Shown one piece after another: positions 7,106 through 16,543 of a stretch of 16,543 nucleotides of DNA. The stretch comes from Planctomycetota bacterium (GTDB taxonomy: Bacteria > Planctomycetota > Planctomycetia > Isosphaerales > Isosphaeraceae). The number at the start of each line of letters is the position of its first letter. The stretch's first letter is position 1. Position numbers and translations under genes: made by a program. The notes beneath the pieces are model-generated. The model saw only the letters and a program-made list of their open reading frames with translations, had not been told where the DNA came from and did not search any database. The stretch covers positions 1 to 16,543 of the forward strand of contig JAJYDH010000080.1 of NCBI GenBank assembly GCA_021777685.1, in the 5' to 3' direction.

Positions 7106-8494
7106 TCAACCAGTTTGATTCGTCGGGGCCCAATCGCGCCGGACCATCCCGGCCAGCGACGAGTGCGGGCCCTTCAGCACCGACGGCGATTGCGAGGAGG
7201 CCAGGCCGATCTCGGCCGGCGGGATCGAACCTTCCAGCTTCACCCGCCAGGCGGTCGCGACGTAGAGCACCACGCCCGACCAGAAGAACATCCCGTAAGC
7301 CTGGGCGATCTTGTGCCCGTGGCCCTTCGCGAAGAGCCCCCCGACCTCGCTGGAGGTCGTCGCCATCAGGAAGGCGGAGAGGATCAACGCACCGCTCAGG
7401 GTCCATCGGACCCCCTTCGATAGCCCTCCCACGCCGACCCGATAGGCCAGGTATGTGTAAGGCAAGAGGAGCGTCACATAGTGATGCTTCCAGCTCCGCT
7501 CGGAGACGAACAGCATCGTCAGGACCACCAGCGAGAACTCGCCGAGCAGCCGGGGGTCGTCGCGCCGCTCGGACTTCGTCCGGCAGAGCCAGGCCAGCAG
7601 CCCGATCATGGCGACCGAGAACAGCTTGAGCCCCTTGATGACCAGCTTCGGGTCCCATTCGACGAGGTGGACGTCCGTTTGAATGAAGTAACGGCCCGTC
7701 CCCGGCCTGGGCTTGGTCAGGAGCCGGGTCAGCACGCCGATCATCGATTGGTTGATCTCCTGCGGGCTCCCCGTGTCGTTCGCGACGTAGGGGCTCAGGA
7801 TCCGGTGCCACCAGGTCCCCAGGCAGACACCATTGAACTCCGGGCCGAGGAAGATGCTGGGGACGATCAGCAGGAACACGCCCATCCCCAGCGCCGTGGC
7901 ACCGACGGCCCGCCACGATCGCTTGTACATGAAATAGAGCAGGAACAGCCCGGGCGTCACCTTGAAGGCGATGGCGTAGGCCAGGATCAGGCCGGCCAGG
8001 ACATCGTACCCCTTGCGCCAGGCCGTGAGCGTCGCGGCGACCAGGAAGAGGATGATCAGGTTATTATTGCCGTGGTGCAGGTCGCTCATGATCGGTCGGA
8101 GGCTGAGTGCGACGATCATCGCCTGGACCCACGATGGCACCGGTCGGTCGCCCAGCCGGACCATCCGCAGGCACATCAGCAAGGATAAGGCCGTCAGGGA
8201 CGCCTTGAGGCCGAACCAGACCATGGCCCCCTCGACGGCGGGCAGGCGCATGATCGGGTAGAGGGTCAGCGGCATGATCGGCGGATTCGGGAAGAAATAC
8301 TCGTCGTAGATGTTCGCCCCGCCCATCATCTCGATGACCTGGGGACGCCACCGGATGAAGGCGCTGCGGTCGTCGGCGGCCTTATAAGCATAGACAATGC
8401 CGGCGCCGATCATGGTGATGAGGGTGGCGATCCAGACGGCTCGGCGGCCGTGGCGATCGGGGTCCGAGAGGGTCCCCGGAGAGACAGGCGGCAC
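7106..8494 (-). CDS. GT87-like (DUF2029) integral membrane glycosyltransferase
   Basis: This 462-residue protein has about ten or eleven hydrophobic segments spread from residue 20 to the end. The extracytoplasmic loop after the first helix has the family pattern: NIYDEYFFPNPPIMPLTLYP (about 60-80). These polyprenol-phosphate-sugar-dependent enzymes (GT-C fold, GT87) transfer mannose or related sugars to lipids or glycans at the membrane; substrate unknown here. The GTG start at 8494 was chosen because AAGGAG lies 6 bases upstream. The open frame continues upstream to 8779, but that part reads through a tRNA 3' exon and has no coding character. A sigma70-like promoter lies at 8648-8676, and a terminator follows at 7034-7054. 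It may modify surface proteins such as the neighbouring dockerin protein; that is inference from adjacency only. Confidence 0.85.
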   Translation of the reverse strand: MPPVSPGTLSDPDRHGRRAVWIATLITMIGAGIVYAYKAADDRSAFIRWRPQVIEMMGGANIYDEYFFPNPPIMPLTLYPIMRLPAVEGAMVWFGLKASLTALSLLMCLRMVRLGDRPVPSWVQAMIVALSLRPIMSDLHHGNNNLIILFLVAATLTAWRKGYDVLAGLILAYAIAFKVTPGLFLLYFMYKRSWRAVGATALGMGVFLLIVPSIFLGPEFNGVCLGTWWHRILSPYVANDTGSPQEINQSMIGVLTRLLTKPRPGTGRYFIQTDVHLVEWDPKLVIKGLKLFSVAMIGLLAWLCRTKSERRDDPRLLGEFSLVVLTMLFVSERSWKHHYVTLLLPYTYLAYRVGVGGLSKGVRWTLSGALILSAFLMATTSSEVGGLFAKGHGHKIAQAYGMFFWSGVVLYVATAWRVKLEGSIPPAEIGLASSQSPSVLKGPHSSLAGMVRRDWAPTNQTG

Positions 8495-8647
8495 GGCTCG
8501 CTCCTTCCTTGGAGGTCTGGCCGAAATTCGGGTCGGGTCCGTCGCCCCGTCGTCCTGGACGGAGGCGGCGTCGAGAGGGCGGGGAAGTGCCCCGTTCCAT
8601 CGGGACCGCCCCGGGCGTCGAGCAGAGGGGACGCCAACCGAACCGAA

Positions 8648-8676
8648 CAGATAACCGAGTCGGATCGATCCGTCAA
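8648..8676 (-). promoter_or_regulatory. Putative promoter of the GT87 gene
   Basis: On the minus strand TTGACG (8671-8676) and TATCTG (8648-8653) are spaced by 17 bases. The -35 box is good (5/6) and the -10 box is weak (3/6). It would give a leader of roughly 145 bases before the GTG at 8494. It sits between the hairpin downstream of the tRNA and the GT87 gene, consistent with separate transcription of the two. Confidence 0.35.
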
Positions 8677-8696
8677 CCCCGATGTCTGCCGACCGA

Positions 8697-8735
8697 GGGC
8701 CCGGTCGGGGCGCCCCTGGCTCCCCGACCGGGCCC
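8697..8735. terminator. Long perfect hairpin downstream of the tRNA, possible terminator
   Basis: A perfect 14-bp inverted repeat, GGGCCCGGTCGGGG (8697-8710) with CCCCGACCGGGCCC (8722-8735), has an 11-base loop. It begins 18 bases after the tRNA 3' end. No T-run follows on either strand, so it is not a canonical intrinsic terminator, but its position fits ending or processing the tRNA transcript. Confidence 0.5.
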
Positions 8736-8752
8736 GATCGGCGCGGCGAAAA

Positions 8753-9080
8753 TGCGGCCCGCAGGATTCGAACCTGCAACCAAGGGATTCAAGGCGTCCC
8801 CGTGTTTCCGCGGGGCTTGGACTATCTCACCCTCCCCGACAGGGGAGGCCGGGCGCTCGTCGGCGGGGATTATCGTTGGGGCTCACCCCGCTAGTCTCTG
8901 AACCTTCCTGGCCACCGATGCCCAACCAGGCTTGGCTGCGGATTGCCGTGCCGACGAGAATCTGGAAAATCTCGGCGGTTTAGGGTTCCCGCAATTCACC
9001 CGGATCGCGTCCGAGGGTTACCCCCCGGCGCCACCATTTCATTTGATGAGTCCCCTGCTCTGCCGTTGAGCTAGGGCCGC
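8753..9080 (-). tRNA. tRNA with anticodon CAU, probably tRNA-Ile2 (lysidine type), interrupted by a group I intron
   Basis: The 5' exon is 9046-9080 (35 bases) and the 3' exon 8753-8789 (37 bases), giving a 72-base tRNA. Acceptor GCGGCCC (9074-9080) pairs with GGGCCGC (8754-8760), with discriminator A at 8753 and no encoded CCA. The D-arm is GCTC-AACGGCA-GAGC, and the anticodon stem GGGGA pairs with TCCCT across the intron. The anticodon loop is CTCATAA and the T-arm is GCAGG-TTCGAAT-CCTGC. Every stem closes only when 8790-9045 is removed. The anticodon arm and variable loop (GGGGACTCATAATCCCTTGGTT with the intron removed, beginning GGGGACTCAT) resemble bacterial tRNA-Ile(CAU), whose C34 is modified by TilS to read AUA. 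Elongator tRNA-Met is the alternative; initiator is unlikely because the 1-72 pair is intact. Confidence 0.9.
8790..9045 (-). ncRNA. Group I self-splicing intron (probably IC3) in tRNA(CAU)
   Basis: The 256-base intron lies directly after the anticodon and ends in the required G (8790). The core elements are readable. P7 is GACTA (8892-8896) with TAGTC (8820-8824), within the canonical R and S sequences GTTCAGAGACTAG and GATAGTCC. P4 is TTGCGG (8989-8994) with CCGCAG (8936-8941), inside the Q-like GGCAATCCGCAGCCAAG. P5 is 8970-8978 with 8951-8959 (one mismatch). P6 is CCTGG (8926-8930) with CCAGG (8907-8911). P8 is CCTCCCC-TGTC-GGGGAGG (8831-8848). P9 is CCCCG with CGGGG (8798-8815). The guide GTGG (9031-9034) can pair with exon TCAT, giving the conserved U-G at the 5' splice site. 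No ORF or homing endonuclease fits inside. Group IC3 introns at this tRNA position are known, for example in Azoarcus tRNA-Ile(CAU). Confidence 0.92.
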
Positions 9081-9090
9081 CGCGTGCCGC

Positions 9091-9122
9091 ATTATCATGG
9101 ACGGTCACGCCGAAGGTTTCAA
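9091..9122 (-). promoter_or_regulatory. Putative tRNA promoter
   Basis: On the minus strand TTGAAA (9117-9122) precedes GATAAT (9091-9096), which lies about 10 bases before the mature tRNA 5' end. The spacer between these boxes is 20 bases, longer than ideal. Taking CATGAT as the -10 box would give 17. The call is tentative and rests mainly on position. Confidence 0.35.
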
Positions 9123-9214
9123 GGTCAGACCCTCGACGTTCGAAAAGGCAACGGCCGCGGCGGTGGTCCGAGACCATCGCGCGGCCGGGTTTGTCCCGAT
9201 GCCAGGTTCGCTCG

Positions 9215-10177
<963 letters not shown>

Positions 10178-10533
10178 GCTCTACCTTGTCGCTCGTGGGG
10201 CCGGGGCGGGGCTTCGATGCTGCGAGTCGTCACTCCGATCACGGCGAGCCTAGCCCAAGGGCACCAGACCGGCCATTCCGGACCGCGACGAGTCCCGTCG
10301 AAAAAAGTCGCGGTACTGTTAAAGGACGTCGGAGCGGGTCGGAATCTCTCCCGATCTCGGAAATCGGGCGAAATATTCAGCATGCAGACCACCCCGGGGC
10401 GGGGGCCTGGGACGGAAGACCAGTGACTCTAAACCAAACGGACGGCCAACGCCAGGCGAGACCTGCGGGAATCGATTAAGATCTCCCGACGCCCCGCGAA
10501 ATCTAGTTGATGAAGAATTCGAGGAAAGACCCA
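10178..10533. other. Divergent intergenic region with two inverted repeats
   Basis: These 356 bases separate the divergent desaturase and dehydrogenase starts. I see no credible gene. They contain CCGCGAC (10283-10289) with GTCGCGG (10307-10313) enclosing an inner CGACG/CGTCG hairpin and an A6 run. A separate hairpin CCCGAT (10350-10355) with ATCGGG (10363-10368) lies further right. No clear sigma70 boxes were found. Promoters and operators for both genes must lie here or nearby. Confidence 0.7.
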
Positions 10534-11469
10534 ATGAGAGGCGTCTACTGCGATGGGTCGTCCATCCAGTTCCGTCGCGACCTGCCCGATCCGGCCCCGC
10601 GACCGGCCGAGGTCGTGCTGGAGGTTTGCTCCGTGGGGATATGCGACACCGACATCCAGCTCGCCCGGGGTTACATGGGCTTCCGAGGCATCCTTGGCCA
10701 CGAATTCCTCGGCCAGACCGGATCGGGACAACGGGTCACGGCCGAGATCAACAACTCTTGCCATGCTTGTCCATCTTGCCTCGCCGGCCAGGCGAACCAC
10801 TGCCCGAACCGGACGGTCCTGGGGATTCTCGGCCACGACGGGGCGATGGCGGACCGGGTCTGCGTCCCCGAGCGGAACCTACACGTCATCCCCGACGCGA
10901 TCGACGACCGCGAGGCCGTCTTCATCGAGCCCCTCGCCGCCGCGTATCGGGTCGGCGAGCAGGTGCCGATCGGCCCGGAGACGGCCCTGACGGTGATCGG
11001 CGACGGTAAACTGGGGATACTCTGCGCCTGGGTCGCCCGGCTCCTCGGCGCCCGGGTCAGCCTGGTCGGCAAGCATCCGGAAAAGCTCGCCCTGGCGGGA
11101 GTCGCGATCCGGCCGATCCTGCTGGACGAGGCCGGGTCGATCGCCCGGAGTCAGGACGTGGTGATCGACTGCACGGGCTCGAAGACCGGCCTGGAGAACG
11201 CCTTGCGGCTGGTCCGACCGTGCGGTACGGTCGTGCTCAAGACGACCGTCGCGGGCGAGCACTCGACGAGCCTCGCCCCGATCGTGATCGACGAGGTCCG
11301 CGTGATCGGCTCCCGCTGCGGCCCGTTCCCGAAGGCCATCGCCGCCCTGGAATCGAAGCAGATCGATGTCCGCCCCCTGATCGGCGCCGAGTTCCCGCTC
11401 GACCGCGCCGAGGAGGCTTTCCGGGCCGCGTCGGAGCGGGGGGCGCGGAAGGTACTGATCCGGGTCTGA
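10534..11469 (+). CDS. Zinc-dependent MDR alcohol/threonine-type dehydrogenase
   Basis: This 311-residue NAD(P)-dependent oxidoreductase belongs to the medium-chain dehydrogenase family. The catalytic zinc is held by Cys37 (GICDTD), His56-Glu57 (GHE) and probably Glu132 (FIEPLAA). The structural zinc site is Cys76, 79, 82 and 90 (CHACPSC...HC). The nucleotide-binding motif is VIGDGKLG (154-161). At 311 residues it is shorter than the usual 340-350, mainly in the segment after the Rossmann motif (KHPEKLALAGVAIRPILLDE). The ATG at 10534 has GAGGAAAG about 6 bases upstream; earlier in-frame starts at 10507 and 10510 lack a ribosome site. It is convergent with the topoisomerase B gene, with only 25 bases between the stops. 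The substrate (sorbitol, threonine, alcohol) is not identifiable. Confidence 0.9.
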   Translation: MRGVYCDGSSIQFRRDLPDPAPRPAEVVLEVCSVGICDTDIQLARGYMGFRGILGHEFLGQTGSGQRVTAEINNSCHACPSCLAGQANHCPNRTVLGILGHDGAMADRVCVPERNLHVIPDAIDDREAVFIEPLAAAYRVGEQVPIGPETALTVIGDGKLGILCAWVARLLGARVSLVGKHPEKLALAGVAIRPILLDEAGSIARSQDVVIDCTGSKTGLENALRLVRPCGTVVLKTTVAGEHSTSLAPIVIDEVRVIGSRCGPFPKAIAALESKQIDVRPLIGAEFPLDRAEEAFRAASERGARKVLIRV

Positions 11470-11494
11470 AGGGGATTCGTCCCGATCCTCGACG

Positions 11495-13414
11495 TCAGAT
11501 GTCGATGTCCTTCGCCGTGTAAGCCTCGGCCATGATGAACTTGAACCGGGCCTCGGGCTCCTTGCCCATCAGGCCGGCGACGGTGCTCTCGGTGTACGGG
11601 CGGTCGTCGTCCGGCACGACGACTCGGAGGAGCCGGCGGCGGGTGGGGTCGAGGGTGGTCTCGTAGAGGAGCTTGGCGGGCATCTCGCCGAGCCCCTTGA
11701 AGCGGGTGATGTTCGGCTTCGCGTTCTTCGGGAGCTTGGCCAAGATCCTGTCGCGGCTGGCGTCATCGGCCGCCCACTGGGTCTCCTGCCCGTGGGTGAT
11801 CTTGTAGAGCGGCGGGCAGGCGAGGAAGACCCGGCCTTCTTCGAGCAGGGCCGGCAGGTGGCGATAGAGGAAGGTCAGCAGGAGCGTGGCGATGTGGTGG
11901 CCGTCGCTGTCGGCGTCGGTCAGGAGGATGATCTTGCCGTAGCGGAGCCGGGCCGGGTCGTACTGGTCGTCCATCCCGCAGCCCATCGCGCTGACGATAT
12001 CGGTCAGCTCCTTGTTGTCGAGCACCTTGGCCTTGCCGGCCTGCTCGGCGTTGAGGACCTTACCTTTCAAGGGCAAGATCGCCTGGATGTCGCGGTCGCG
12101 GCCCTGCTTGGCCGAGCCGCCGGCGCTGTCGCCCTCGACGATGAACAGCTCGGAGCGGTCGGGGTCGGTGCTGTCGCAGTCGTGGAGCTTGCCGGGGAGG
12201 TTGAGCCGGTTGCTGATCGCCGTCTTGCGGCGGACCTGGTTGGCGGCGGCCCGGCTGGCCTCGCGGGCCTTCGCCGCCTGGATCACCCGGGCGGCGATCG
12301 CGTCGCCGACGCTCCGGTTCTTGAGCAAAAAGTCTTCGAGCCGGGGGCGGACCATCGACTCGACCAGCGACTTGACCTCGGGGTTGTTCAGCCGCCCCTT
12401 GGTCTGCCCCTGGAACTGCGGCTCGTGGACGCAGACCGAGAGGATGGCCGTCAGGCCCTCGCGGATGTCCTCGCTCTTGATGTCGAGCCCCTTCTTGAGG
12501 TGCTCATGGTCCTTCATGAATTTCAGGACGGCCGAGCGGACGGCCTCGCGGAGGCCCGACTCGTGCGTGCCGCCGTCGCGGGTCGGTATCGTGTTGACGT
12601 AGGAACGGACGACCTCGTCGGTCGACTCGGTCCAGGAGAGGGCGACGTGACAGCGCAGCTCGTCGTCCTCGCGCTCCAGGACGAAGGGCAGGGACCCGAC
12701 CCGCGAGTCGCCCCGGTTCGTGTTCAGGGCATCGAGGAAGTCGGCGACGCCGCCGTCGTGGCGGAACTCGACCGACTGGTCTCCCTTGCGCCTGTCGCGG
12801 AACTCGATGACCAGCCCCTTGTTGAGGTAGGTCTTGACGTCGAGCCGCTCGGCGATCATCTCGGAATCATAAGAGGCATCGAGGAAGATTTCGGGGTCGG
12901 GGGTGTAAGTGACCGTCGTGCCCGATCCCCGGGCCGGCTCGCCCCGCTCGACCCCGCCGACCGGCTTGCCCCGGCGGAATGTCTGGGTGTAGGTGAGGCC
13001 GTCGCGGCGGACCGTCGCGGTGAGCTGCGAGCTGAGCGCGTTGACCACGCTGGCGCCGACGCCGTGGAGGCCGCCGGAGACCTTGTAGGCGTCGTTGTCG
13101 AACTTGCCGCCGGCGTGGAGGACGGTGAAGATCACCTCCAGCGCGCTCTTGCCGGTCTTGGGGTGGATGTCGACAGGAATCCCCCGGCCGTTGTCCGCCA
13201 CCGAGATCGTCTTGCCGTCGGCCTCCAGCGTCACCAAAATCCGGGTGGCATGGCCGTTCATCACCTCGTCGACCGAGTTGTCGACGATCTCCCAGAGGAG
13301 GTGGTGCAGCCCGTACTTGTCGACCCCGCCGATGTACATGCCCGGCCGGCGCCGGACGGCCTCCAGGCCCTCCAGCACGGTGATCGAATCGGCGTTATAC
13401 GTTCCGGTGGCCAT
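11495..13414 (-). CDS. gyrB: Type IIA DNA topoisomerase B subunit (GyrB/ParE)
   Basis: This 639-residue ATPase subunit works with the A subunit encoded upstream. The GHKL ATPase begins at YNADSITVLEGLEAVRRRPGMYIG, with Glu42 and Asn46 (EIVDNSVDE), DNGRGIP (74-80) and GGLHGVG (114-120). The transducer contains QTKGRLNN with Lys339. The TOPRIM domain carries EGDSAGG (427-433) and TDADSDG (499-505). RFKGLGEM (571-578) is a C-terminal signature. The length is that of the short GyrB/ParE type, lacking the E. coli GyrB insertion. EGDSAGGSAKQGRD and the N-terminus favour gyrase, but topoisomerase IV cannot be excluded, so the symbol is provisional. It starts 24 bases after a small gene in the same direction and lacks a strong ribosome site, suggesting cotranscription with the upstream cluster. 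Confidence 0.93.
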   Translation of the reverse strand: MATGTYNADSITVLEGLEAVRRRPGMYIGGVDKYGLHHLLWEIVDNSVDEVMNGHATRILVTLEADGKTISVADNGRGIPVDIHPKTGKSALEVIFTVLHAGGKFDNDAYKVSGGLHGVGASVVNALSSQLTATVRRDGLTYTQTFRRGKPVGGVERGEPARGSGTTVTYTPDPEIFLDASYDSEMIAERLDVKTYLNKGLVIEFRDRRKGDQSVEFRHDGGVADFLDALNTNRGDSRVGSLPFVLEREDDELRCHVALSWTESTDEVVRSYVNTIPTRDGGTHESGLREAVRSAVLKFMKDHEHLKKGLDIKSEDIREGLTAILSVCVHEPQFQGQTKGRLNNPEVKSLVESMVRPRLEDFLLKNRSVGDAIAARVIQAAKAREASRAAANQVRRKTAISNRLNLPGKLHDCDSTDPDRSELFIVEGDSAGGSAKQGRDRDIQAILPLKGKVLNAEQAGKAKVLDNKELTDIVSAMGCGMDDQYDPARLRYGKIILLTDADSDGHHIATLLLTFLYRHLPALLEEGRVFLACPPLYKITHGQETQWAADDASRDRILAKLPKNAKPNITRFKGLGEMPAKLLYETTLDPTRRRLLRVVVPDDDRPYTESTVAGLMGKEPEARFKFIMAEAYTAKDIDI

Positions 13415-13438
13415 GAATACGGTCTCGTATCGATATTG

Positions 13439-13813
13439 TTAAGCGTGAGTTCCGTTGGACTCCGCTCGATGGAATTCGGTTGCCCGCTTCGCGCCAAGCA
13501 CCCAACCGGGCGAGATGCACCCCGACCCTTCCCCCGAAACAACCAACGAACCGGTCATTCCCTGACCGAGTTCATCGAGCGAATGCTGATAGGCCGAGAT
13601 CGATTCCACGCGAAGGCACGCAGGATGTTCGAATTCTCGAACCGGCTCCATACCCATCTCGTCGGGATATCGACGATGTCTGTAACGGAAGACGGCATCG
13701 AACACGTCTCCGACCATGATGGGTTCATCGCCACACCGGCCGATGATGGTGAATCGCCCGGACTCACCGGTTGCAAAACCATCGACGATGAATTCGCTGG
13801 TGGGCTTCGTCAT
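13439..13813 (-). CDS. Small protein resembling a stand-alone EF-Tu domain-II beta-barrel
   Basis: This 124-residue protein shows the rhythm of the translation-factor beta-barrel domain 2. Residues 8-39 contain FIVDGFATGESGRFTIIGR followed by EPIMVGDVFDA. Residues 68-92 read LRVESISAYQHSLDELGQGM followed by TGSLVV, then a GxVLG-type end (103-108). In EF-Tu the equivalent segments are the 'F.I.GRGTVVTGR...VGD' and 'S.D....GDNVGLLLRG' strands. No GTPase domain or P-loop is present. Function unknown; the domain assignment is by eye. Its ATG overlaps the stop of the upstream small gene (ATGA, 13810-13813), with GGAG 8 bases before. The GC content of the pair is clearly below that of the flanking topoisomerase genes. 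It could be a partner or immunity-type protein of the upstream gene product. Confidence 0.75.
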   Translation of the reverse strand: MTKPTSEFIVDGFATGESGRFTIIGRCGDEPIMVGDVFDAVFRYRHRRYPDEMGMEPVREFEHPACLRVESISAYQHSLDELGQGMTGSLVVSGEGSGCISPGWVLGAKRATEFHRAESNGTHA

Positions 13814-14268
13814 GAGGAAGTCTCCATCGCCCTGCGGTTGAACTCCTGGATCTGATCTGGGCTCAATCGATCGCCGTCATTATAAGATTGATTGATCGAA
13901 TCTCGAAGGGCCGACTTGCCCCCGATTCTGACAGGGAGGCGATCGAAGCCCATGTCGACGAGGATGTCGCGAGATCGTTGCGCATCAATTTCCAAGCTGG
14001 CACGTCGGGCGAAATCGAGAGGGGGGAGATTCAGGACGACCTCCGATTCGGCGATCGCGGCATGGTTTGTCGGGCCGATTAAGCCGTCGAAGTCTTCCAG
14101 CGACGCGATCAGGACCGCTGACGAGCCATGCTGCAAGCATTCGATCGCAAAGAGGGTGGCCACCAAGGGATCGGTCGTCGCACAGGTTCTCCTGTCCCGC
14201 TGAAGCACCGGGTTCCAGGGCCAGCCGTGTGTCGTACCCCGATAGACGAAACGACCCGTCTCGGACAT
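13810..14268 (-). CDS. Small protein of unknown function with ADP-ribosyltransferase-like motifs
   Basis: I do not recognise this 152-residue protein as a named family. It starts with FVYRGTTHG (Arg10), followed by CATTDPLVATLFAIE (29-43), a hydrophobic AVLIAS strand, and ESEVVLNLPP (74-83). The order Arg, then Thr-Thr/Ser, then ExE followed by VxL resembles the R-S-ExE pattern of ADP-ribosyltransferase folds. The YRG...TDPLVATLFA segment also recalls FRG-type domains. Both are eye-level resemblances and no enzyme activity is claimed. No signal peptide or membrane helix is seen. AGGGAT lies a few bases before the ATG at 14268. The gene starts 19 bases after the topoisomerase A stop and overlaps the next small gene by 4 bases, so the pair is probably cotranscribed with the topoisomerase genes. 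Confidence 0.75.
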   Translation of the reverse strand: MSETGRFVYRGTTHGWPWNPVLQRDRRTCATTDPLVATLFAIECLQHGSSAVLIASLEDFDGLIGPTNHAAIAESEVVLNLPPLDFARRASLEIDAQRSRDILVDMGFDRLPVRIGGKSALRDSINQSYNDGDRLSPDQIQEFNRRAMETSS

Positions 14269-14287
14269 CGATGATCCCTGAGGAGTT

Positions 14288-16543
<2,256 letters not shown>

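Noticed and set aside
7002..7916. 305-residue N-terminal extension of the dockerin protein
   Set aside because: This part reads the GT87 gene out of frame and passes through the terminator; the ATG at 7001 has an excellent ribosome site.
8495..8779. 95-residue N-terminal extension of the GT87 protein starting MQVRILRAAF
   Set aside because: It begins inside the tRNA 3' exon and crosses a long hairpin and a promoter-like region; the GTG at 8494 has AAGGAG upstream.
8753..9080. Two unrelated tRNA fragments or a tRNA pseudogene from an integration event
   Set aside because: The halves are exactly complementary and the insert has the group I core with a guide sequence; no integrase or duplicated tRNA end is present.
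10301..10306. A6 run after a CGACG/CGTCG hairpin as a terminator for the desaturase
   Set aside because: On the minus strand the T-run precedes the hairpin, and on the plus strand it is an A-run, so neither orientation gives a terminator; the site lies upstream of the desaturase.
11792..13855. 687-residue open frame on the plus strand opposite the topoisomerase B gene
   Set aside because: It is antisense to gyrB in high-GC DNA; the product is a repetitive Val/Leu/Asp/Arg sequence with no family signature, while the minus strand gives a complete GyrB/ParE.

Overview
The window looks like chromosomal DNA from a high-GC planctomycete, most likely of the Isosphaeraceae type. The grounds are GC-rich coding throughout, a secreted dockerin protein with the LExRxL-type N-terminal motif common in planctomycetes, a small FTLRSxMI-type membrane protein, a GT87-like enzyme and a fused-type FAD oxidase. 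Genus or species cannot be fixed from what is visible.

Layout, left to right. (1) A leftward block: a LON substrate-binding-domain protein (2500 to 1769), folE GTP cyclohydrolase I (1639 to 1037), and the N-terminal part of an FAD-linked oxidase that leaves the left edge (829 to 1). (2) A rightward block: nth endonuclease III, metF, a small two-helix membrane protein and queG. The last two overlap by 8 bases. Divergent sigma70-like promoters sit between blocks 1 and 2; the leftward one has a ten-base G:C homopolymer in its spacer. (3) A leftward block: a dockerin and Ig-like secreted protein with a Thr/Pro tail (7001 to 5835), a GT87-like membrane glycosyltransferase (8494 to 7106), a tRNA gene with anticodon CAU, and a fatty acid desaturase (10177 to 9215). 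(4) A rightward Zn-dependent MDR dehydrogenase (10534 to 11469). (5) A leftward topoisomerase cluster running from the right edge: type IIA topoisomerase A subunit (partial), two small unfamiliar genes, then the B subunit.

Two features stand out. The tRNA(CAU) gene at 8753-9080 is split directly after its anticodon by a 256-base ORF-less group I intron, probably subgroup IC3, whose conserved core and helices can be read directly. The topoisomerase A and B genes are separated by a lower-GC, start-stop-overlapping pair of small genes. One has motifs suggestive of an ADP-ribosyltransferase fold and the other resembles a stand-alone EF-Tu domain-II beta-barrel. This pair is the best candidate for an undescribed system here.

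Functionally, folE and metF belong to folate/C1 metabolism. FolE also feeds queuosine synthesis, whose last step is QueG, although these genes lie in different transcription units. The remainder is housekeeping (DNA repair, DNA topology, lipid desaturation) mixed with planctomycete-specific surface functions.
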